This document shows positions 16,785 to 23,784 of a stretch of DNA of 64,000 bases, piece after piece. Position 1 is the stretch's first letter. Every line of letters starts with the position of its first letter. The notes under the pieces are model-generated. The model was not told where the DNA came from. It searched no databases and was given only the letters and a program-made list of their open reading frames with translations. The translations under genes and the position numbers were made by a program. The stretch covers positions 33,805-97,804 of the forward strand of contig CAVEPA010000009.1 of NCBI GenBank assembly GCA_963617485.1, written 5' to 3'. This DNA comes from UBA1757 sp963617485 (GTDB lineage Bacteria; Bacteroidota; Bacteroidia; Bacteroidales; UBA1402).

Positions 16785-17114
16785 CTATTTCAGAGGATGA
16801 TTGTGGTAGTAGTCGCTGCGATAACTCAAGAAAAGCTCCAGCAACGACAGCAGAAGCAGCACCACAATATAGGCGTTGTTGCCGGTAAAAATCAGATAGC
16901 CGGCAAGTATCGCCAGAATACCGCAGAAGCCATAGAGACGGTTAAGTCGTTTAAGACGGAAATCATCCCCCTTGTAAGCCGACATAACCCGGCAGACGAT
17001 ATAACCCAAGCCTCCGGCACAAAAAAGGTATTTTCCGTAAGCGAAGCCACTTTCAAAATTGACAATGACGGCGGCCACCATTAGGAGAGCCGAAAAGACA
17101 AACAGTTTTTTCAT
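16785..17114 (-). CDS. Small four-helix membrane protein of unknown function
   Basis: A 109-residue protein with four predicted membrane helices (about 4-20, 27-45, 60-77, 81-97) separated by short loops. A basic stretch DDFRLKRLNRLYG (about 50-62) lies between helices 2 and 3, and the tail is polar and His-containing. I do not recognise a named family with certainty; similar short proteins sit next to the septum-formation initiator gene in Bacteroidales. Its ATG overlaps the stop of the FtsB-like gene by 4 bases, so translation is probably coupled. A role in the envelope or division is guilt by association only. Confidence 0.7.
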   Translation of the reverse strand: MKKLFVFSALLMVAAVIVNFESGFAYGKYLFCAGGLGYIVCRVMSAYKGDDFRLKRLNRLYGFCGILAILAGYLIFTGNNAYIVVLLLLSLLELFLSYRSDYYHNHPLK

Positions 17115-17419
17115 GGTTCCTTGATGATAATGATTTCTTCGTTGTCTTTTTTCATCAGATATTGTTCACGGGCAATCTTTTCAAGCTCTTCGGTACCGAT
17201 GCGCAAGTCTTCAAGCTGACGCAAGGTTTCTTCGCGCTGACGCTCATAGTCGCGGATTTCACGGCGCAAAGCCTCGGCCTTACGGTTATAGCGCATACGC
17301 TTGATAAGGTTGTTGCTGTCGAAGAAGATCATCAAGAGAGCAAAAACAACCAGAGCGATAATGTACTTATTGGGCAGATACGGCTTTATTTTCAAATAAA
17401 ACTCCTTAAGCTTGTTCAT
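17111..17419 (-). CDS. Septum formation initiator (FtsB/DivIC-like)
   Basis: A 102-residue bitopic protein: short cytoplasmic N-terminus, one membrane helix (NKYIIALVVFALLMIFF, about 15-33), then a periplasmic coiled coil rich in E/R/L (MRYNRKAEALRREIRDYERQREETLRQLEDL) and the family-typical ending LEKIAREQYLMKKDNEEIIII. FtsB/DivIC joins FtsL and FtsQ/DivIB in the divisome. The start at MNKLKEFYLK is preferred over an upstream ATG (17470) that would add Cys-rich residues unlike the family. It is divergent from dnaX and first of a three-gene run. Confidence 0.85.
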   Translation of the reverse strand: MNKLKEFYLKIKPYLPNKYIIALVVFALLMIFFDSNNLIKRMRYNRKAEALRREIRDYERQREETLRQLEDLRIGTEELEKIAREQYLMKKDNEEIIIIKEP

Positions 17420-17477
17420 TGCCGGACAACTCCTATTTTTTTCAACACAAAGGAAAGGATTTTTTTCCATTTCTGCC

Positions 17478-17485
17478 TATCTTCG
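17478..17485 (+). promoter_or_regulatory. Promoter -7 element for dnaX
   Basis: TATCTTCG, one mismatch to TAnnTTTG, 17 bases before the dnaX ATG at 17503. No clear -33 element. Confidence 0.35.
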
Positions 17486-17502
17486 CTGGCAAATTAATTA
17501 CT

Positions 17503-19281
17503 ATGGACAATTATATCGTTTCGGCAAGAAAATACCGTCCGGATACCTTTGCTTCGGTGGTGGGACAGAAGGCTTTGACCACCACGCTGCAGAATGCCGT
17601 CAAGAACAAGCAACTGGCGCATGCCTATCTGTTCTGCGGCCCGCGGGGTGTGGGCAAGACCACTTGTGCGCGCATTTTCGCCAAAACCATCAACTGCATG
17701 CATCCGCACGAAGACGGCCAAGCCTGCAACGAATGTGAATCGTGCCGAGCCTTCAACACCCAACGTTCTTTCAACATCATAGAGCTCGATGCCGCCTCCA
17801 ACAACTCGGTCGATGACATCCGTCAGCTAACCGAACAGGTGCGCACCCCTCCCGTGCTGGGCAAATACAAGGTCTACATCATCGATGAGGTTCACATGCT
17901 CTCGCCTGCCGCTTTCAATGCCTTTCTCAAAACGCTGGAAGAGCCGCCGGCCTATGCCGTGTTCATCCTGGCCACCACCGAGAAGCACAAAATCATCCCC
18001 ACCATCTTGTCTCGCTGCCAGATTTACGATTTTCACCGTATCAGCGTGGCAGATATTGAGGAACACTTACAGTTCGTCGCCAAAAGCGAAGGCATCAGCT
18101 ACGAACCCGAAGCTCTGAACATCATCGCCATGAAGGCCGATGGCGGTATGCGCGATGCCCTGTCCATCTTCGATCAGGTGAACAGCTTCGGCGAAGGGCA
18201 TATCACCTACAAGGCCGTTATCGACAACCTAAACGTACTGGACTACGACTATTATTTTCGTTTGATTGATGCCTTCCTGCAACACCAAAGCACCGAAGCC
18301 CTGCTCTTGTTCAACGAAGTACTTAATCTCGGATTCGAGGGGCTGCATTTCATCAACGGACTGGCCTCGCACCTGCGCGACCTGCTGGTTTGCAAAGACC
18401 AGCGCACCATCAGTCTGCTCGAGGTGAGCAACAGCATCAAGGAACGCTACTGCCGACAGGCCCAAGCCTGCGATTTCAATTATTTGGTTTGGGCGCTGAA
18501 ACTTTGCAACGAATGCTGTCTGCAATACAGTGCCAGCCGCAATAAACGCCTGCTGGTAGAACTCTGCCTGCTACGCCTGTGCCAAGGGCCGGGACAGGAC
18601 GGTGTACCCGAGGGCAAGCCGCAAGCACTTAAGGCTGCGGGGGTGCAGGGCGGTGCTGCGGCCAGCGGCTCGCCTGCGGCCAAGCCGCAGGCCGCAGCAC
18701 CCGCACCGGTCACTGGCGCAACGCCAACCCCTCAACCGGTCCCAACCCGGCAAGTGCCTGTCAGCCAGCCATCCACGGCTCAACAGACCGGTGCCCAAGC
18801 GGCAGCCAAACCCAAAGCACCCAGTATTTCCAAGCTCAAAACCATCTCCATCAACGGCAACAGCAAAGAACAGGCAAAACCGGAAAATCCAGAGTCACAA
18901 ACTGCTACCATCGAAGAAAACCAGTCGTTCAACCAAAGTGAGCTGACCAAATACTGGAATGAATTTGCCCGCACGCTCAAGGACAATCCTCAGATTATGA
19001 ACGTCATGACCAGCCAGGAACCGACCTTACAGGACGATTGTGATTTTGAGTTTGTCGTTTTCCAGAGCTTCACAGAGAAAAGCCTGTTGGAACTGAAATA
19101 CAATATCGAAGGCTTTCTGCGGGAAAAACTGCACAACAGCCATGTCAGTATGCACCTGCGCATAAGCGAAGGGGAGGAGAACAAAAAAGCCCTCACTCCC
19201 CAAGACCAACTCAAGACTATGCTTGAGAAAAATTCAGCCTTCGCCAAACTATATCAAGAACTCAATCTTGATATGGAGTAG
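17503..19281 (+). CDS. dnaX: DNA polymerase III subunit gamma/tau
   Basis: A 592-residue clamp-loader ATPase. AAA+ features: Walker A GPRGVGKT (46-53), zinc-binding Cys65, Cys75, Cys78 and Cys81, Walker B DEVH (128-131) and the arginine-finger motif SRC (170-172). The core ends near residue 370. A Pro/Ala/Gln-rich linker follows (about 375-480), then a C-terminal domain (about 490-592) that in tau contacts the polymerase. The linker contains a long imperfect hairpin (18652-18701). I found no in-phase A-AAA-AAG slippery heptamer, so a programmed-frameshift gamma product is not supported. The start MDNYIVSARKYRP is the family start. Tail to tail with the POT gene. Confidence 0.96.
   Translation: MDNYIVSARKYRPDTFASVVGQKALTTTLQNAVKNKQLAHAYLFCGPRGVGKTTCARIFAKTINCMHPHEDGQACNECESCRAFNTQRSFNIIELDAASNNSVDDIRQLTEQVRTPPVLGKYKVYIIDEVHMLSPAAFNAFLKTLEEPPAYAVFILATTEKHKIIPTILSRCQIYDFHRISVADIEEHLQFVAKSEGISYEPEALNIIAMKADGGMRDALSIFDQVNSFGEGHITYKAVIDNLNVLDYDYYFRLIDAFLQHQSTEALLLFNEVLNLGFEGLHFINGLASHLRDLLVCKDQRTISLLEVSNSIKERYCRQAQACDFNYLVWALKLCNECCLQYSASRNKRLLVELCLLRLCQGPGQDGVPEGKPQALKAAGVQGGAAASGSPAAKPQAAAPAPVTGATPTPQPVPTRQVPVSQPSTAQQTGAQAAAKPKAPSISKLKTISINGNSKEQAKPENPESQTATIEENQSFNQSELTKYWNEFARTLKDNPQIMNVMTSQEPTLQDDCDFEFVVFQSFTEKSLLELKYNIEGFLREKLHNSHVSMHLRISEGEENKKALTPQDQLKTMLEKNSAFAKLYQELNLDME
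18652..18701. repeat. Long imperfect hairpin inside the dnaX linker
   Basis: GGTGCTGCGGCC (18652-18663) pairs exactly with GGCCGCAGCACC (18690-18701). After one mismatch a further six pairs form (GCGGCT/AGCCGC), leaving a loop of about 12 bases. It encodes Ala/Gly/Pro-rich residues 384-400. Confidence 0.8.
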
Positions 19282-19304
19282 CGTCAGCTCTCCTTTTATA
19301 AATT

Positions 19305-20972
19305 CTATTTCGCTACCTTCTCCAGCCAGCGAACCATACCCAGCATCACACCCATCGATATGAGGCAGAATCCTGCGAACACTGCCCAGCACATCCACTG
19401 ATGCGGGAAAGAATTCAGCATAGCCACACCCAAGGCGATGAACAGGTTACCGATAGCGGTAGCCGTCAACCACAAGCCTTGACAGATACCCTGCAGATGA
19501 CGCGGTGCAATCTTTGATACGAACGACAACCCCAGCGGTGAGATGAATAGTTCAGCTACCGTCAGGAAGAAATAGGTGGCAATCAGCACCATCGGGCTCG
19601 ACTTCATAGAGAGTTTCACAGCATCGCTCAAAGCGCGGAATTCAACACCCGAAGGATAATTATGTACCATGGCCACAATCATCAGCAATATGTAGGCACA
19701 AGCGGCCACAAACATACCGATGGCGATTTTGCGGGGCGTAGACACCTCTTTGCCTTTGTGTGCTAGGCTGGAGAAAATCCACATGACAATCGGGGTCAAG
19801 ATAATGACAAACAAGGGATTGATGCACTGCCAAATCTCCGGCGGAATAGTGGTGGTGGTCACGAAGTCGCGGGCAAAAATCGACAGCGACTGACCATTCT
19901 GATGGAAGGAGAACCAGAAGAATACGGCAACGCCCAGCACTGCGAACAAAGCATAAAGCCTTTGTCTGATTTCCTTGGCATTAGCCTGTCTCTCTTCTTC
20001 GGTGTAAGCCTCGACAGCCTTCTTTTCTTTCTTGGCAGGATTCGGCAAACGGTTCTTAACGGCCAAGAAGATAGCCAAAGAAGCCAGCATAGCGATAACC
20101 GACGCGATGAAAGAGAAATGCACACCTGTATTGAAGGTTTCAAGATAATAGTTGCAGAAAGCCGTATCGACAGCTCCCGTATGGCCCACTTCCTGAGCCA
20201 GTAGCTGTAGGTTGGCAACATCGGTGGCAGCCATGGCATCCTGGTCTTTGACAAACATATGGCACAGACGGGGCAGGTCGGAATTATAGGCAAGGTTGTG
20301 TACCTGCAACCAAAGGCTGCGGAGCAAAGGAGCGATAAAAGGTGCAATCACACCGCCGATATTGATGAATACGTAGAAAATCTGGAAGCCGGAATCGCGC
20401 TTTTCCTTGGCACTGGCCAAGGCTTCGGGGCCTTGTTTGGCAGCTTCAGCCTCGAAATTGTCGTACATCTGGCCCACCAATGCCTGCAGGTTGCCCTTGA
20501 ACAGACCGTTGCCGAAAGCAATCACGAAGAGTGCAAAACAGGTAAGCACCAGCACCCACGAGAAGCCCGTATTGGCCGAGAACACCGGAATAGACAGCAA
20601 GCCATAACCGGCAGCCATCACCAGAAGGCCCGAGACAATGGTGGCCTTGTACTTCTGGCTACGGTCGGCAATAATACCGCCAGGAAGGCTCAGCACATAA
20701 ATAAGAAAATAGAAAATTGCATAAATCCATCCGGCAGCCGTATCACTGATACCGAACTTGGAGCAGATGAAAAGCAGGAGCACGGCATTCATGATGTAAT
20801 AGCCGAAGCGCTCGCCCATATTGCTCAATGCGGCGGCAATCAGGCCTTTAGGATGTTCCTTGCGGGCCTTGCGGATGTAGAAAATCATAAAGGGGATAAC
20901 CACAATGAGGATAGCTATAAGGATAGCCATCGGCCGGTTGTTCGCCCACAGATTAGAAAGAGATTGTACCAT
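19305..20972 (-). CDS. POT-family proton-coupled peptide transporter
   Basis: A 555-residue major facilitator protein importing di- and tripeptides with protons. The POT signature ALSNMGERFGYYIMNAVLLLF is at about 48-68 (E-x-F-x-Y-Y motif). A second conserved segment GLFKGNLQALVGQMYD follows near 155-170, and about 12-14 hydrophobic helices are visible. A charged cytoplasmic loop (NPAKKEKKAVEAYTEEERQANAKE) divides the halves, as is usual. The gene is alone, with its own promoter (21017-21046), insulated from tpiA by a terminator and convergent with dnaX. Confidence 0.93.
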   Translation of the reverse strand: MVQSLSNLWANNRPMAILIAILIVVIPFMIFYIRKARKEHPKGLIAAALSNMGERFGYYIMNAVLLLFICSKFGISDTAAGWIYAIFYFLIYVLSLPGGIIADRSQKYKATIVSGLLVMAAGYGLLSIPVFSANTGFSWVLVLTCFALFVIAFGNGLFKGNLQALVGQMYDNFEAEAAKQGPEALASAKEKRDSGFQIFYVFINIGGVIAPFIAPLLRSLWLQVHNLAYNSDLPRLCHMFVKDQDAMAATDVANLQLLAQEVGHTGAVDTAFCNYYLETFNTGVHFSFIASVIAMLASLAIFLAVKNRLPNPAKKEKKAVEAYTEEERQANAKEIRQRLYALFAVLGVAVFFWFSFHQNGQSLSIFARDFVTTTTIPPEIWQCINPLFVIILTPIVMWIFSSLAHKGKEVSTPRKIAIGMFVAACAYILLMIVAMVHNYPSGVEFRALSDAVKLSMKSSPMVLIATYFFLTVAELFISPLGLSFVSKIAPRHLQGICQGLWLTATAIGNLFIALGVAMLNSFPHQWMCWAVFAGFCLISMGVMLGMVRWLEKVAK

Positions 20973-21016
20973 AAATGATGTAGTTGATTGTTAGAAGTAT
21001 TCTGTTTTGAGTTTGG

Positions 21017-21046
21017 CAAAGATAGCAATACAAGGCGGATGGACAA
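21017..21046 (-). promoter_or_regulatory. Promoter for the POT transporter
   Basis: Minus strand TTG (21044-21046), 19-base spacer and TATCTTTG (21017-21024), about 45 bases before the ATG at 20972 and just downstream of the tpiA terminator. Confidence 0.65.
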
Positions 21047-21060
21047 GCGAATAGGAGAAA

Positions 21061-21095
21061 ATAAAAGGTCTGGCCCGCCTCAGGCGGGCCAGACC
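21061..21095 (-). terminator. Rho-independent terminator of the tpiA operon
   Basis: A perfect 13-bp stem (GGTCTGGCCCGCC and its complement, 21067-21095) with a 3-base loop, followed on the minus strand by TTTTAT. It lies 28 bases after the tpiA stop and before the POT promoter, so it ends the DUF1599-BT_3928-tpiA transcript. Confidence 0.85.
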
Positions 21096-21123
21096 CTTGT
21101 CGCAAAGCAACATTCACGCTAGC

Positions 21124-21879
21124 TTACCAAGCGCGGATGATGCCCATAAAGTCGTCCACCTTCAGCGAAGCACCACCGATAAGACCACCGTCAACATCGG
21201 GGTTGGCAAAAAGTTCCTTGGCGTTCGAAGGCTTGCAGCTGCCACCATAAAGGATAGAGCAATCGTCGGCCGTCTGCTGGCCATATTTCTTGGCGATGAC
21301 ACCACGGATAAAGGCATGAATTTCTTCGGCTTGGGCAGGCGTGGCGGTTTCGCCCGTACCGATGGCCCAAACAGGTTCATAAGCCAAGATGATTTTGCCG
21401 AAATCTTCGGCGCTCAAGTCGAAAAGCGAAGCTTCAATCTGAGCCTTGACAACATTGAAATGTTCACCGGCCTTGCGCTCTTCCAGCACTTCGCCGATGC
21501 AGAAGATAGGAGTCAGGCCATTAGCTAGAGCCAAATTCACCTTAGTCTTGAGCATTTCGGGCGTTTCGCCATAGTAGGCACGACGTTCGCTGTGACCGAG
21601 AATCACGTAGTTGGCACCGGTGGACTTCACCATTTCGGCCGAAACTTCACCGGTATAAGCACCTGAAACATGGTCTGCACAGTTTTCGGCAGCTACGCCG
21701 ATACGTTTGGTATCAATAGCGGCACAAACGCTTGCCAGATGGATAAAAGGTGTTCCGATAATTACCTCACAATTAACTTTTTCCTTGGCCAGAACAGCAT
21801 CAAGACTCTTGGCCAATTCGAGGCCTTCCTGCAGGTTTTTGTTCATTTTCCAGTTACCTGCCACAATTTTCTTTCTCAT
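21124..21879 (-). CDS. tpiA: Triosephosphate isomerase
   Basis: A 251-residue TIM-barrel glycolytic enzyme interconverting DHAP and glyceraldehyde 3-phosphate. The catalytic residues are Lys11 (GNWKMN), His96 (LGHSERR) and Glu168 (AYEPVWAIGTG); the flexible loop 6 and phosphate-binding GGS and GGASL motifs are intact. The length is standard. The ATG overlaps the stop of the BT_3928-like gene (ATGA), indicating coupled translation. A strong terminator follows. Confidence 0.98.
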   Translation of the reverse strand: MRKKIVAGNWKMNKNLQEGLELAKSLDAVLAKEKVNCEVIIGTPFIHLASVCAAIDTKRIGVAAENCADHVSGAYTGEVSAEMVKSTGANYVILGHSERRAYYGETPEMLKTKVNLALANGLTPIFCIGEVLEERKAGEHFNVVKAQIEASLFDLSAEDFGKIILAYEPVWAIGTGETATPAQAEEIHAFIRGVIAKKYGQQTADDCSILYGGSCKPSNAKELFANPDVDGGLIGGASLKVDDFMGIIRAW

Positions 21880-23177
21880 TGTTTTTGTTTGTTTAATTTA
21901 CTGGTTATCTTGTTTTTACGTATAGTAATTAGTAGAGAAACCGCCCTGAATATCGACACCACGAAATATGCCAGAAAAATAGTCAGTATCACCAGGAAAA
22001 ACATGACGGCACTGTTCAGGTTTCGCGGCTGCTGGAAAAGATAGCAATCCGACAAGGGCTTGTCATCCACATAACGCAGCATAACGTCGATGTCGCAGGC
22101 CGGCCATTTGGAATAAACCGTTCCGCCTTTTACTACCACCAGTCCCGGATTGGAACGCACCATCGTTTTGAGGACAACGTCGTCGGTTTGGCAGAAAGTC
22201 GCATCGAGAGCGTATTCGTAAGCGCAGTCTTCTTGCTGCTGCAGCGTAGACGAAGTGAGTATATAGAGAGGATAGCCATACCGTCGGGCATAGGTCTGCA
22301 GTTCTTGCAGTTGCTGCATACCACAGACATCAGCCTTGTCAAGATAAGGTGCCGACACCAAAAAAACATAAGAAGTATCGTTCAACACCCGCGCAGTAAT
22401 ATCCCCCTCCTGGGGATGCATAATGGCGAAATCACCGATAGGTGCCTCATAGCCCTTGTGCAGCAGTATCTCCCTGCGGTCGACATAATGCCAAGCCGTG
22501 TCTGAAGGGTATTCGTCCTCGTTGAAGACCTTGCGGCGACCATCCTTTTCCATGATGAACTGCACGGCATACTGGTCTTGGGGTGCATCCGGCGGAATAC
22601 TCATCAAAGCGGGCAGCCAGTTACCCACTTTATAGGGACGGAAATCGAAGAAAGGCAGATGTCGATAGCTTACCCAAGAAATGAACAGCGGCACCAGCAC
22701 GCTTACCACGAAGGCCGCCGTAGCCGTGCGTTTGCCAAAAATATGGTAAAGTTCGCCCTTGTACAGCAGCAATATAGCCGACAGCAACAGCAGAATGATG
22801 TTCTTTTCGAAGCTCTGCCAGTTGCTCAGATGGATAGCATCGCCAAAACAACCGCAATCGTGTACCGGGTCGGTCAGGGCCGTCACCAAGGTCAAGACCG
22901 TCATGAACAGCATGAAAAGCAAGCTGAAGCCGGCCGTCACGCGTTGACGCAGCCCAAAGAGATGCGAGAATCCCAGCACCATCTCTACCGAGAATAGCAG
23001 CACGGTCATCAAAGGTGCATATTCCAGAAAAAAGGGCATGGAGAAAGCCTGCAGATAGTCCTGTATCTTGTACACCGTTCCCAGCGGGTCGATGGCTTTG
23101 GCAAAGCCCGAGAACAGGAAGGTGCAGCCCAGCAGCAGCCGGGCGATGATAGAAAGGATTCTGTGGAACTTGCTCAT
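21876..23177 (-). CDS. BT_3928-type membrane protein: DoxX/MauE-like helices plus thioredoxin-like domain
   Basis: A 433-residue protein. The N-terminal half has four to five helices of the DoxX/MauE type (LLGCTFLFSGFAKAIDPLGTVYKIQDYL, LLFSVEMVLGFSHLFGLRQRV). The second half is periplasmic and ends in a thioredoxin-like fold (DKADVCGMQQLQELQTYARRYG... NPGLVVVKGGTVYSKWPA, with a cis-proline-like NPG), followed by one more membrane helix near the C-terminus. The expected CxxC is reduced to one Cys, so classical redox chemistry is doubtful. The ATG start at 23177 is used rather than the TTG at 23189. It is conserved next to tpiA in Bacteroidales; function unknown. Confidence 0.8.
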   Translation of the reverse strand: MSKFHRILSIIARLLLGCTFLFSGFAKAIDPLGTVYKIQDYLQAFSMPFFLEYAPLMTVLLFSVEMVLGFSHLFGLRQRVTAGFSLLFMLFMTVLTLVTALTDPVHDCGCFGDAIHLSNWQSFEKNIILLLLSAILLLYKGELYHIFGKRTATAAFVVSVLVPLFISWVSYRHLPFFDFRPYKVGNWLPALMSIPPDAPQDQYAVQFIMEKDGRRKVFNEDEYPSDTAWHYVDRREILLHKGYEAPIGDFAIMHPQEGDITARVLNDTSYVFLVSAPYLDKADVCGMQQLQELQTYARRYGYPLYILTSSTLQQQEDCAYEYALDATFCQTDDVVLKTMVRSNPGLVVVKGGTVYSKWPACDIDVMLRYVDDKPLSDCYLFQQPRNLNSAVMFFLVILTIFLAYFVVSIFRAVSLLITIRKNKITSKLNKQKQ

Positions 23178-23185
23178 GAGCGGTT

Positions 23186-23728
23186 TCAAGCGAAGCGGTA
23201 ACGTATCAGCCCGAAAATGGCATAGTTGATAATGTCTTGATAATTGGAATCAATGCCTTCGGAAATGTGTGTACAGCCCTGATTGTCTTCTATTTCCTTG
23301 ATACGGTTTATTTTCGTCAAGATAAAATCGGTATAGGAAGTGACACGCATATCGCGCCAAGCCTCTCCATAGTCGTGGTTTTTGGCCAGCATCAGTTCGC
23401 GCGTGGAAGCCATCATCCGGTCGTATAGGTCAATGGCCTGGGCAGCCGTCATGTCCACCGTATCAACGCAGCCCTTTTCGAGCTGAATCATACCGATGAT
23501 ACCATAATTGACCAAGGCCATCAGTTCGGGGACGATGCCTTCGCCCACCCGGTTTTCGCCCGTAGTTTCGAGCGTGCGGATACGTTTGGTTTTGGTAAAC
23601 AATTGGTCGGTGAGCGAACTGGGCCGGAAAACGCGCCAAGAGGCTCCGTAGTCTTTCAGCTTATCCACAAAGACCTGCCTGCAGGAGGCCACCACAGCAT
23701 CGAATTGTTCGTTGGTATTGTTTGTCAT
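23186..23728 (-). CDS. DUF1599 protein with an internal tandem duplication
   Basis: A 180-residue cytosolic protein made of two similar halves. VDKLKDYGASWRVFRPSSLTDQLFTKTKRI in the first half aligns with LAKNHDYGEAWRDMRVTSYTDFILTKINRI in the second; each contains K-x2-DYG-x-(A/S)WR. DUF1599 is described as a nucleotide modification-associated or MazG-like family, but no activity is established. The start MTNNTNEQFDAV is used because the in-frame extension upstream lies within the promoter (23749-23756). It is first of the DUF1599-BT_3928-tpiA operon. Confidence 0.85.
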   Translation of the reverse strand: MTNNTNEQFDAVVASCRQVFVDKLKDYGASWRVFRPSSLTDQLFTKTKRIRTLETTGENRVGEGIVPELMALVNYGIIGMIQLEKGCVDTVDMTAAQAIDLYDRMMASTRELMLAKNHDYGEAWRDMRVTSYTDFILTKINRIKEIEDNQGCTHISEGIDSNYQDIINYAIFGLIRYRFA

Positions 23729-23748
23729 GATTGCTATCTTGTTGCCCG

Positions 23749-23756
23749 CAAAATTA
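23749..23756 (-). promoter_or_regulatory. Promoter -7 element for the DUF1599-tpiA operon
   Basis: TAATTTTG followed by C on the minus strand, 21 bases before the ATG at 23728. No clear -33 element; it lies in the 56-base gap after recG. Confidence 0.5.
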
Positions 23757-23784
23757 CTGTTTTTTCCTTGGTTTGAAAAACTTA

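Noticed and set aside
19177..19193. An A-rich run in dnaX as a possible frameshift site
   Set aside because: In the reading frame the heptamer is C-AAA-AAA, not a valid X-XXY-YYZ slippery site, and it lies too close to the C-terminus to yield a gamma-like product.
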